This document shows positions 18,003 through 25,806 of a DNA stretch of 64,000 nt, one piece after another. The stretch covers positions 1 to 64,000 of the forward strand of contig PAQF01000025.1 of NCBI GenBank assembly GCA_002709695.1, read 5' to 3'. The notes under the pieces were generated by a model. That model ran no database searches, was not told where the DNA came from, and saw nothing but the letters and a program-made list of their open reading frames with translations. The stretch comes from Candidatus Poribacteria bacterium (GTDB lineage: Bacteria; Poribacteria; WGA-4E; UBA9662). Made by a program: the position numbers and the translations under genes. Each line of letters starts with the position of its first letter. Positions within the stretch are counted from its first letter, which is position 1.

Positions 18003-18068
18003 AAAAACAAGCAAGAAGCTAGACAAACCACTACAATTAGTAGACACATAACCTAGCTCTCGCTTGTT
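18003..18068 (-). terminator. Structured 3' element/terminator of LamG paralogue 2
   Basis: On the minus strand, AACAAGC...AGCTAG arms (18006-18022) pair with CTAGCT...GCTTGTT (18053-18068). A small inner CTAC/GTAG hairpin (18031-18043) lies between, and the distal arm runs into five T (18007-18003). The layout is closed outer stem, inner hairpin, then T tract, as at 17002-17075. Confidence 0.6.
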
Positions 18069-18098
18069 AAATTAAAAAGGAAACCTTAATGCTAGTTT

Positions 18099-18914
18099 CT
18101 AATATTTGGTCTTAATTTTAACCCACTTGGTAACCAGTTTACTGGCTACTTCTACAGCAGTACCAATTCCATCAAATCCCTTGTCAACAAGGGGTTTAAG
18201 CTCAGCTTCACTTAATGCGGTATCAAAGACCATTACCTCGTCTACAGTAACATCTCCAAACCGGCTACCGCAACAATTATCGCGCCCAATCCAGAGAGGC
18301 TTATCTTTTTCTGCCGCAAGCGGTTTCTTGTCAAGTTGCATTTTACTTTCAACTTTGCCGTCAATAAGAATACGCCAATCTCCCGTTTTGCTATCGAAGG
18401 TACCTGTATACATATGCCACTTGGTAATGTCTTTGGGACCAACTTCGCCGTCTCTCCAACCCTTAGGTTTGTTCCAGCAAGCACCGTTACAAATGGGGAA
18501 AGAAACAGTCACACCGTCTGTATTGTTATGAATAATATAGGCGTCTCTCTTAGACATGATGAACCCGTGGTTATTCCATTTTGGAGTTTTGCTTTTTACC
18601 CAAGCAGAAACAGTAATAGCCGTTGTCGGGTTTGCATGTGGCTTAATGGCAACAAAACCAGTTTTACCATCAAGCTGTATGGCTTTACCAAACTTACCAT
18701 CTACCCATTTACCACTGCCTTTGAGTTCCCCTTCAAGGCCGTTGCCAGAAGAATCCTCTATTGCTGTCCCTTTACCTTCGTCAAACTTCCATAGCCCAAC
18801 AAGATGGTCTTCGTAATCAATTCCTGCCTTTGCAAAACTTGGAGATACCATGATCAACCCCATAAACATGATACTGGTAAATATCAAGACCACCCCTAGT
18901 AACCTGATCTTCAT
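18099..18914 (-). CDS. Secreted LamG domain protein, paralogue 2
   Basis: A close paralogue of the neighbouring 17122-17925 gene, nearly identical through the core (for example SKRDAYIIHNNT, LWIGRDNCCG). The track begins at a GTG (18923), but the ATG at 18914 has GAGAGGTG six bases upstream, so I start there (271 aa). A signal peptide (residues ~8-28, ending near SFAKA) precedes a LamG domain, and the protein ends KLVTKWVKIKTKY, the shared tail. The two genes probably arose by tandem duplication. Each has its own structured 3' end, so they seem separately terminated. The role is presumably surface or periplasmic binding; no catalytic residues are evident. Confidence 0.88.
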   Translation of the reverse strand: MKIRLLGVVLIFTSIMFMGLIMVSPSFAKAGIDYEDHLVGLWKFDEGKGTAIEDSSGNGLEGELKGSGKWVDGKFGKAIQLDGKTGFVAIKPHANPTTAITVSAWVKSKTPKWNNHGFIMSKRDAYIIHNNTDGVTVSFPICNGACWNKPKGWRDGEVGPKDITKWHMYTGTFDSKTGDWRILIDGKVESKMQLDKKPLAAEKDKPLWIGRDNCCGSRFGDVTVDEVMVFDTALSEAELKPLVDKGFDGIGTAVEVASKLVTKWVKIKTKY

Positions 18915-18986
18915 TTGTTTCACCTCTCATTTGCTTCATTGTTCCAACAAAATTAGTAAATTAAACTAACATTTTATTCAAACAAC

Positions 18987-19015
18987 CTCGAGCAGTATAT
19001 AATACTAAACTCGAG
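18987..19015. promoter_or_regulatory. Nested palindrome upstream of LamG paralogue 2, possible operator
   Basis: CTCGAG-c-AGTAT-ATA-ATACT-aaa-CTCGAG: a 6-base outer arm and a 5-base inner arm that are symmetric about the same centre. The centre is A/T-rich and could hold the -10 of the minus-strand gene starting at 18914, about 75 bases away. This is inferred from symmetry and location only. Confidence 0.4.
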
Positions 19016-19294
19016 AATGCATCTAAACACTTCCGAGCATTGTATAACATCAGGACACATAAGCAAACATTAATCTTACAACCCCGCCCCTAAACGCCAG
19101 AAAACACACCAAATTTAAGGCTTATGTTTTCACATATTCGCATAAATTTCTTTTCAGGTCAAAATACAAACTCACTCTTTTTACTCATGTAGTATAATTA
19201 GGTCTCAACAAACTGAACTGGATCAGGCCTACAAATAATTCTTTGCTCTACATATCAAAACGATACTCATCTGGTCAGAAATTGGTAATCCCAA

Positions 19295-19597
19295 TCACCC
19301 AAGTACAGGTTCGCATTGAAAAAATGCGAACTGGCCTAGTTTCACTTTGTTAGATGAAACTTGACGTACCTTCAAGTCAAAAACAGCTTGTATCTTGATC
19401 TCTTTTGGGAATGACAGATCCAATCGGAAAGAATATTCGTGGTTAAAATCACGGCAATTGGTGGCAGGAGCGAGCTCTTTAACAAGTTTATTTCTGATTT
19501 CAGACTTGGGACGGTTAGGCTGACCAGGAATGAAGTATGTACCTATTGAGAAGGGAATTGATTTAGAAATAGAGGGTTTGAGTTGATTATTTTCAAC
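19295..19597 (-). pseudogene. Start-less open frame, probable coding remnant
   Basis: On the minus strand a 100-codon frame is open from 19597 to a TGA at 19295, just after an in-frame TGA. It has no ATG, GTG or TTG near its beginning, so it is absent from the ORF track. The translation looks protein-like (for example YFIPGQPNRPKSEIRNKLVK and EYSFRLDLSFPKEIKIQAVF, ending FFQCEPVLG). I do not recognise the family. Its 3' third is overlain by three consecutive hairpins. It may be the C-terminal relic of a decayed gene; chance openness in AT-rich DNA is the alternative. Confidence 0.35.
19309..19377. repeat. Three consecutive stem-loops
   Basis: GTTCGCATT/AATGCGAAC (19309-19317 with 19323-19331, perfect 9-base arms), AGTTTCA/TGAAACT (19338-19344 with 19355-19361) and ACTTGA/TCAAGT (19359-19364 with 19372-19377) follow one another almost without gaps. 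They lie inside the open frame of the putative remnant. Confidence 0.6.
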
Positions 19598-19602
19598 TCA
19601 AA
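19577..19602. repeat. Perfect 10-base inverted repeat
   Basis: TTTGAGTTGA/TCAACTCAAA around a six-base loop. An A tract follows on the + strand and the T tract precedes the stem on the minus strand, so it is not oriented as a classical intrinsic terminator for either strand. Confidence 0.55.
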
Positions 19603-19847
19603 AAACATCAGAGAACGTTACATTATTTGCTAAGATAAATTTCCTGAAATCTTTTCTAGGGAAGAATCGGGGAAACCAATATTTAATTCACAATAATCTT
19701 TCTATTTTATAAGAAAATACGGGATTTTAAATTCCACCATTCATTACACACTAACAATAAACCCCACACCATTTTGTTCTCGAAAACTGTACAAATCAAT
19801 AAATCTGACCAATACTTAACCAACTCCTTAAGCCTAACAACATTATT

Positions 19848-20219
19848 TTATACTAATTCAAACTGATTAGTAGATAATAAAACCAGAGTACATGCTTGTT
19901 CTACGACAATACCTGCCTGTTCCAGTTTTTCGATATGAGTTTCCGATTCTGTGCCAGGATTGAAAATCACGCGTCTTGGTTTCTTTTCAAGTATATCTCC
20001 TAGAACATCAACTAAGTGGATCGGATTCAAATAAAGTGTGACAGTATCTAATTTCTCGCTAATCTGGCTAAGTCGAGCATACCCTCTAACACCTAAAATA
20101 TCTTTCCCACTCTTTGACACAGGATAAACCGAATAACCGTGCTCCTGCAATTTCACTTGTGCTAAATAAGCATAGCGATCGGGATTATCACTAGCCCCTA
20201 AAATAGCAATATTTTTCAT
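19848..20219 (-). CDS. CoA-binding domain protein (YccU-like)
   Basis: A 123-aa single-domain protein of the CoA_binding_2 type. It has a Rossmann-like start IAILGASDNPDRYAYLA, then YSVYPVSKSG and RVIFNPGTES, and ends with the cysteine-containing VEQACTLVLLSTNQF. Family members bind CoA in a small Rossmann fold, and their physiological role is poorly defined. AGGAGG lies eight bases before the ATG. It is downstream of uppP on the same strand with about 125 bases between, so co-transcription is possible. Confidence 0.9.
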   Translation of the reverse strand: MKNIAILGASDNPDRYAYLAQVKLQEHGYSVYPVSKSGKDILGVRGYARLSQISEKLDTVTLYLNPIHLVDVLGDILEKKPRRVIFNPGTESETHIEKLEQAGIVVEQACTLVLLSTNQFELV

Positions 20220-20345
20220 CTGTCGATCCTCCTAGAATCAGCATTTTTCCGCCTAATACACACCAAATTCCCAGTTAATCCCTGTACAAACTGACGGTGT
20301 GGATTACACTTGATTAACCAGATTTTATAGAACTCGGATCACGCA

Positions 20346-21167
20346 TCAAAAACGCAACCAGACAAGAGTTAACAAACCAACAATTGAACAATAGTAAGAA
20401 AATACTGCCAGTTTTCCTCGATTCAATATTGACAGTAAAAATCGGAGTGCTAACCAGCCAACAATAAACGATATCAGAATGCCAACTGCTATATTGATCG
20501 GAGATATCAATATAGCAGTAAAATCTTTAAGTTTCATGATGACGGCACCAAGAATAGCGGGAATGGAAAGTAGAAAGGAATACTTTGCAGCCATTTCAGG
20601 TGAATTCCCCAGTAACAGTGCAAACGAGATTGTCGATCCTGATCTGGAAATACCGGGGATAATTGCTAGGCCTTGCACTAACCCAATTAACGGCGTGTGC
20701 CAAGCCTTCAATACTTGGTTATTGCTTTGTCTCCGGAATCTAGGCAGTTGAAGGACCAAACCGGTAACAATCAACATAAGTGCAACCCACTCTGGCCGAT
20801 TAAACAATGATTCAAGCTGATCTTGAAATAAGAAGCCAATAAGCCCTGTAGGAATAGACCCAACTAGAACAAACCAAATGAGTTTTAGATCAGAAGTGTC
20901 CGAAACAGTTCGGATAGGACGACAATAGAAGTCTGGGTTACTCAGAGCAGATGAACCACTTTTGACAAGTTGCCAGAGTGTTTGACGATAAACAACAATT
21001 ACAGCTCCAAGTGTACCAAGATGAAGAGTTACATCAAATAAAACTTGTGGATCACTAAAACCAAGAAAGTGTTGAAAAATCACTAAATGTCCGGAACTAC
21101 TAATCGGCAAAAACTCAGTTACTCCCTGTAATACACCCAGTAAAATAACATAAAAAATATTATTCAT
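20346..21167 (-). CDS. uppP: Undecaprenyl-diphosphatase UppP (BacA)
   Basis: Integral membrane phosphatase that recycles the undecaprenyl lipid carrier for peptidoglycan and other surface polymers. The signature motifs VTEFLPISSSGHL (residues ~17-28) and PGISRSGSTI (~171-180) are present among about eight hydrophobic segments. The track starts at 21185, but the ATG at 21167 (MNNIFYVILLG) is preceded by GGGAAAT and fits the family N-terminus, giving 273 aa. A 55-base gap separates it from the PQQ propeller gene upstream. Confidence 0.95.
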   Translation of the reverse strand: MNNIFYVILLGVLQGVTEFLPISSSGHLVIFQHFLGFSDPQVLFDVTLHLGTLGAVIVVYRQTLWQLVKSGSSALSNPDFYCRPIRTVSDTSDLKLIWFVLVGSIPTGLIGFLFQDQLESLFNRPEWVALMLIVTGLVLQLPRFRRQSNNQVLKAWHTPLIGLVQGLAIIPGISRSGSTISFALLLGNSPEMAAKYSFLLSIPAILGAVIMKLKDFTAILISPINIAVGILISFIVGWLALRFLLSILNRGKLAVFSYYCSIVGLLTLVWLRF

Positions 21168-21222
21168 TATTTCCCAAACAAACAAGAATTCTGGTAAAAA
21201 ACACTACACCGAAAAGAACTTA

Positions 21223-22626
21223 TCATTTTTCCAAACTAGCACACAACAATTCTTGATCGTTTCGAACAAATACACATTTATAAGCAAAAGCCGGATGAGC
21301 CCAACAGACACCATCACGCCGGTTAAGCTGATCTTTGGTAGGTTGAATAAGTTGCATACGATCAATAACTTCAGCCCCTCGAGGTGATAGCTTGCATAGA
21401 AGCAATTCCCCTCTTTCGTTAAAAATCCAGACTTTATCCCTGTTTTGAACAAAATGAACTGTACTCCACCGTGCTTTCGGTACAATGGTTAGATCTTCCC
21501 AAATACGGTCTCCACTACCAGCGTCAATACATCTAATTTCGCCATAGCTGTCTGCACCATAAATATAGTCACCAACATAAATGGGAGTCGAAATAATGGA
21601 ATGTAGACAATCGGTATTCACTTCACTCTCACCCCTACGATGCCAAATTTTCCGCACTGCCAAGCGGTCTGGATCAACACTGAGTAAAAGCGTTCCTTCG
21701 AAAAAGTCACTAATCAAAAGCTGATTCTTATAAAAAACAGGTGTCGCTATCCCAATCACCATTTGGCTCGGAGGAAATGGATACTTCCAATACTGTTGGC
21801 CATCCAAAGGATCAAGTCCAACAATATTATCTCCTGTCCAACACACAAGCACACGCTTATCAGCCTGATCAATAACAATAGGTGAAGAATATGAAGTACG
21901 ATCAGCTAATGCTGTCCAACACACTTCACCTGTTTTTCTATTAAGACCAACAATACAAGCCTCAGGAGTCCCACCAATCTGAACAATCAACAAATCATCC
22001 TCAATAATGGGAGAGCTAGATATCCCCCAAATAGGCATACGAATGTTGAACTCATTACCGAGATTCTTTTTCCATAAAACTTCGCCAGTAGAAGCATTGA
22101 AACAGTGTAAATGTCCCATAGTACCCAAAGCATATGCTAAACCATCATTAACAATAACAGAAGCACGCGGGCCAGCAACATAATCGACGTTTCTATATAT
22201 GCATTTATATTTAAAGGACCAAACCAGATCACCCGTTTTAGAATCAAAACAGTGCACTCTCTCAACTTGAACCGGGCTACTAACCCTATCAGACAAATAG
22301 ACATACCCACCAGCAACAGTCGGCCCACTATATCCACTACCAACAGATGCACGCCATTGAATTTCAGGCTGGAACTCGTCAAACTCTTCAATAATACCCG
22401 TCTCAAACCAATTCCCATCACGATTGATTCCTCGCCATTGGGGCCAATCATCAGCAATAACAAAAAATTGCAAAACAAAATTTATCATGAATAACAAAAC
22501 GACTTTTTCACACCACAGATAGCATATACCGAACTGGCAATCCCCACGCTTCAAATCGTTTGTGTTTTCCCATCCATGCTTTGTACCAAACACAAATTTC
22601 ACCTCTACCCCTATATATTCTAGCAA
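21223..22626 (-). CDS. Exported PQQ-like beta-propeller protein
   Basis: A seven- or eight-bladed PQQ-like propeller similar to those in BamB and in planctomycete/poribacterial secreted proteins, beginning DDWPQWRGINRDGNW. Repeats such as GDLVWSFKY, GEVLWKKNL, GEVCWTAL and GQQYWKYPF carry the tryptophan-docking pattern. The listed start is a TTG with AGGAAAG just upstream; an internal ATG at 22488 begins a hydrophobic stretch (MINFVLQFFVIADD) that could be the true signal peptide start. So the first 46 residues are doubtful. It sits 13 bases after the PhyH gene, probably the same operon. It may be a scaffold or a dehydrogenase-like propeller; no PQQ ligands are assigned. Confidence 0.8.
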   Translation of the reverse strand: MLEYIGVEVKFVFGTKHGWENTNDLKRGDCQFGICYLWCEKVVLLFMINFVLQFFVIADDWPQWRGINRDGNWFETGIIEEFDEFQPEIQWRASVGSGYSGPTVAGGYVYLSDRVSSPVQVERVHCFDSKTGDLVWSFKYKCIYRNVDYVAGPRASVIVNDGLAYALGTMGHLHCFNASTGEVLWKKNLGNEFNIRMPIWGISSSPIIEDDLLIVQIGGTPEACIVGLNRKTGEVCWTALADRTSYSSPIVIDQADKRVLVCWTGDNIVGLDPLDGQQYWKYPFPPSQMVIGIATPVFYKNQLLISDFFEGTLLLSVDPDRLAVRKIWHRRGESEVNTDCLHSIISTPIYVGDYIYGADSYGEIRCIDAGSGDRIWEDLTIVPKARWSTVHFVQNRDKVWIFNERGELLLCKLSPRGAEVIDRMQLIQPTKDQLNRRDGVCWAHPAFAYKCVFVRNDQELLCASLEK

Positions 22627-22639
22627 TGCTTTCCTATCA

Positions 22640-23425
22640 CTAACTTAAATCAACAGTCTCACGTTTAACAATTTCCTTATCATGCCAATAAGATTCATAT
22701 GACATCAACTCCTGTGTCTCTGGAGATAATTTGTCCATAAGTTCTCTAGAATAGGTATCCCGTTCTCCTCGATGATCCTGAAAATACTGTGTTTTATATC
22801 GAAGAATTAGAAAACGTCGGTCTCTATCCTTAGGTTGCCAAATCAAAACACCATGAGTTGTCAATTCAGAAAGAACGATGACATCGCCTGCTCGAGGCGT
22901 AATGTTTTTGATAGCAGAATGTAACACCGGATTTGGATCCTCTAAATCTGACAAGAACAACCCATCTGGTCGTTGAAATTCACTTTTGTGTGAACCAGGA
23001 AGAACAAGCAAACCTCCATCACCCGGATAAACATCAGTAAAGTAAAAAAAGGCAATAATATCATTACAGAAAATCCGTCCATTCCTAACCTCATATCGAC
23101 GCGTTTGCCAACCACAATCCTCTCTAGCACAGTGAAAAGGCGTCATCGTTTGCTTCTCGTGTGTTTCGACCACCAAAGAACCACGATTTAAACGAGGCTT
23201 ATCATCCGTTAACTCCTTAACAATAGGCCAAGTAACCGGATGCATTGTTAAAGCTTCGAGAGATTTATCAAATGCAAAATTTCGACCATGCGGCAATTGA
23301 TCCGGTGAAATCCGTGCACAACGTTCAATCGCTTCCTGTGCCTCCCGCAATTCTTCATCACTTAATACATTCTTTATATGTAAGTAACCATTGAGATCAA
23401 ATAGGTAACGCTGCTTAGAGGTCAT
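22640..23425 (-). CDS. Phytanoyl-CoA dioxygenase (PhyH) family protein, paralogue 1
   Basis: Predicted non-haem Fe(II)/2-oxoglutarate-dependent dioxygenase. Iron and cosubstrate residues are suggested by PFHCAREDCG (first histidine and an acidic residue), GDGGLLVLPGSHKSEF, and the distal ELTTHGVLIWQPKDRDRRFLILRY with histidine and arginine. The length of 261 aa is typical. AAGGA lies before the ATG. It is 34 bases downstream of a paralogue, so the pair is a tandem duplication. The substrate is unknown; PhyH proteins are numerous in poribacterial-type genomes. Confidence 0.88.
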   Translation of the reverse strand: MTSKQRYLFDLNGYLHIKNVLSDEELREAQEAIERCARISPDQLPHGRNFAFDKSLEALTMHPVTWPIVKELTDDKPRLNRGSLVVETHEKQTMTPFHCAREDCGWQTRRYEVRNGRIFCNDIIAFFYFTDVYPGDGGLLVLPGSHKSEFQRPDGLFLSDLEDPNPVLHSAIKNITPRAGDVIVLSELTTHGVLIWQPKDRDRRFLILRYKTQYFQDHRGERDTYSRELMDKLSPETQELMSYESYWHDKEIVKRETVDLS

Positions 23426-23459
23426 TCTGTTCCTTTCACTAAATCAATTTTGAGTTTAT

Positions 23460-24284
23460 CTATATTGTCAAAGTAACCACATCTCGTTTGACAATATCTT
23501 TAATGTGATGGTAGGGAGCAGAGGAAATCAGCTCCAACGTCTCAGCTGATAACTTGTCCAATATTGCTGGTGAGAATGCACTTTTCCCCATATACTGTGG
23601 TTTATAACGCAGAACCAGCAATCGCCGGTCGCGCTCCGTAGGCCTCCACCTCAAAACACCATGCGTCAAAAGTTCGGAGATCAATACCACATCACCTGCC
23701 CTCGGCGTAATATTAGTAAACACAGAATGTGGTTTAGGATCAATACCATCCGTATCATCAAGCGTTAGAAGATTTCGGGGACGCTCAAATTCACTCTTGT
23801 GAGACCCAGGAATGACAATCAATCCCCCATCACCAGGAAAGACATCCGTAAAATAAAAAAACGCTACAAGATCATCACAATAAATACGACCATCCTTCGT
23901 CTCATAGCGGGTACTATACCGACCATAGTCATCACGAGCACAATGCAAACCTCCAGGGTTTGAAACCGATTTTTCAACTTGCTGCCAATTTCCATGCGTA
24001 TCACATTTTAAAGAACCTCTAACAAAACGAGGTTTATCAGCCAAAAGCTCTTTAATAATTGGCCAAGTAACAGAGTGAAGTGTCAAAGTTTCCAAACACT
24101 TATCAAAAGCAAAACCGTTTTGATATAACCCCGTAAATCCGAAGCCATCAGGCATTTGGTCAACCGGAGTATTGATGTACCTATTAACCGCTTCCTGAGT
24201 CGTTCGCAATATTTCACTGGTTAGCACACTTTTCAGGTGCAAATAACCAGTTATATCAAACAAATACCTTTGTTTTTTTGTCAT
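23460..24284 (-). CDS. Phytanoyl-CoA dioxygenase (PhyH) family protein, paralogue 2
   Basis: Paralogue of the downstream gene with the same landmarks: GLHCARDDYG, FPGDGGLIVIPGSHKSEF and LLTHGVLRWRPTERDRRLLVLRY. It is slightly longer (274 aa), with an insertion around residues 40-55 and another near 105-115. GGAGA lies nine bases before the ATG. It is the first gene of the minus-strand run through uppP and the CoA-binding gene. The 267-base gap to the divergent serine hydrolase holds the promoters of both. Confidence 0.88.
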   Translation of the reverse strand: MTKKQRYLFDITGYLHLKSVLTSEILRTTQEAVNRYINTPVDQMPDGFGFTGLYQNGFAFDKCLETLTLHSVTWPIIKELLADKPRFVRGSLKCDTHGNWQQVEKSVSNPGGLHCARDDYGRYSTRYETKDGRIYCDDLVAFFYFTDVFPGDGGLIVIPGSHKSEFERPRNLLTLDDTDGIDPKPHSVFTNITPRAGDVVLISELLTHGVLRWRPTERDRRLLVLRYKPQYMGKSAFSPAILDKLSAETLELISSAPYHHIKDIVKRDVVTLTI

Positions 24285-24481
24285 GTTTCAGTTTCTCCAG
24301 AAACAACAAAGATGAAAGTTGAGAACCAATCTACCTTGATATTAGGTATTATCTAACGTTCAATAATATATCACAACTTCATAAATCTAGATGATCAGTT
24401 CATCAAATTTCCGAACTGAATCAAAACCAGAAAAACTAAACCTGTCACGATAACCTTTGAACTCCAATTTTTATAAGCTAA

Positions 24482-24511
24482 TTCACAATCAAAACATATC
24501 TTTGATATAAT
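24482..24511 (+). promoter_or_regulatory. Candidate sigma70 promoter of the serine hydrolase
   Basis: TTCACA (24482-24487), an 18-base spacer and a perfect TATAAT (24506-24511), about 40 bases before the ATG at 24552. Confidence 0.55.
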
Positions 24512-24551
24512 ACTTGCACTAACCAAAACTAAATAACAAGATTCAGTAAAA

Positions 24552-25736
24552 ATGCAATTAGAAATAGTATCCCCAAAGACAGTTGGATTTTCCAGACATC
24601 GGTTAGCACGAATTCGTCCGGTCATGCAAAATTACATTGACGAAGGAAAAGTCGCAGGCTTTATCACATTAATCTATCGTCGTGGTCATATCGCACACTT
24701 CGAAAAATTTGGTCTCAAAGACGACATATGTCCAATGGAATTCAACACTATTTTTCGAATCTACTCAATGACAAAACCCATCACGAGTGTTGCTGTCATG
24801 ATGCTTTATGAGGAAGGATATTTCCAACTAGACGATCCCGTTTCACACTTCATCACTGAATTTAAAGATATGAAAGTTTTTGAAGACATGGGAAACAACC
24901 AAATCAAAACAGTTCCAGCCAAACGCGAAATAACCATTCGCGATTTACTTCGGCATACGTCGGGACTCACTTATGACTTTAGCACCGGTCCCGTAGCAAA
25001 AATGTATCAAGAAGCGGATCTATATAATTCTGAATCGTTGGCAGAAGCTGTCAAAAGCTTAGCAAAAATCCCGTTAATGTACCACCCTGGAGAAGTATGG
25101 AACTACGGTTTCTCGACAGATGTACTAGGCTATCTAATCGAAGTGATCGCAGGACAACCATTCAACAGTTTCTTGCAAGATAGGATCTTCGGCCCACTTC
25201 AGATGGTCGATACAGGGTTTGATACGTGGCCTGAGAAAACCAATCGATATGCAAATCTCTATCGATCCACAGAAGATGGTAAATACGAAGTAGCAACAGA
25301 TTCAATTATCGCTCGCTTGGACGCGAAAGCCAAATCACGAAAAATATGCTCTGGCGGTGGTGGGCTTTTATCAACTATTTCCGACTATCTGCAATTTTGC
25401 CAAATGCTTTTAAAAAACGGAGAGCTCAATGGACAACAACTATTAAGCAGAAAAACAATTGAAATGATGACTTGCAACCACCTCTCGGGAAACATACACC
25501 CATACAACCAGAAAGGGGTTGGATTTGGATTGGGGTTCTCAATAGTTACTGATCTAGCACAATCTGGGATTCTCGGCTCAGAGGGGATCTACCGATGGGG
25601 AGGAGCAGCTAGTACAACTTTTTGGATCGACCCCACAGAAGAACTAATTGCAATTTTGATGACCCAACTCCTGGACAACCAACACCCATTTCTCTCACAA
25701 TTCCGAGTGCTGACCTACCAATCCATAACCGACTGA
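24552..25736 (+). CDS. Serine hydrolase, beta-lactamase class C/esterase family
   Basis: A beta-lactamase-fold hydrolase. The catalytic SxxK motif is S72-M-T-K75 (FRIYSMTKPITS). The second motif is in GEVWNYGFSTDVLGYL, and the KTG-equivalent region reads YRWGGAASTTFWIDP. A glycine-rich loop SGGGGLLSTISDY is typical. With no obvious signal peptide it is probably cytosolic, which favours an esterase or peptidase over an antibiotic-inactivating role. The length of 394 aa is normal. The gene stands alone, divergent from the PhyH pair and convergent with htrA. Confidence 0.88.
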   Translation: MQLEIVSPKTVGFSRHRLARIRPVMQNYIDEGKVAGFITLIYRRGHIAHFEKFGLKDDICPMEFNTIFRIYSMTKPITSVAVMMLYEEGYFQLDDPVSHFITEFKDMKVFEDMGNNQIKTVPAKREITIRDLLRHTSGLTYDFSTGPVAKMYQEADLYNSESLAEAVKSLAKIPLMYHPGEVWNYGFSTDVLGYLIEVIAGQPFNSFLQDRIFGPLQMVDTGFDTWPEKTNRYANLYRSTEDGKYEVATDSIIARLDAKAKSRKICSGGGGLLSTISDYLQFCQMLLKNGELNGQQLLSRKTIEMMTCNHLSGNIHPYNQKGVGFGLGFSIVTDLAQSGILGSEGIYRWGGAASTTFWIDPTEELIAILMTQLLDNQHPFLSQFRVLTYQSITD

Positions 25737-25806
25737 AAAGCCCTAAAATCAACAACACGAAACAACCAAACCAAATACAACAGGGAAAAAATTAGTTTAG
25801 TACCAC

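Larger units (their letters stand above)
18924..19847. other. Long intergenic region with palindromes and a coding remnant
   Basis: More than 900 bases without an intact gene. It contains the nested palindrome at 18987-19015, a start-less open frame at 19295-19597 (minus) and four strong hairpins between 19309 and 19602. A TATAAT at 19193-19198 lacks a convincing -35 element. The part from 19603 to 19847 is AT-rich and shows nothing else. Confidence 0.5.

Noticed and set aside
18924-19847. tRNA or known small RNA in the long intergenic region
   Set aside because: No T-loop GTTCRANNC in a cloverleaf context and no CCA end; the hairpins do not fit any RNA family I can recognise.
24552-25736. 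Antibiotic-resistance beta-lactamase
   Set aside because: The SxxK fold is present but no signal peptide is visible and family context favours esterase/peptidase-type enzymes.
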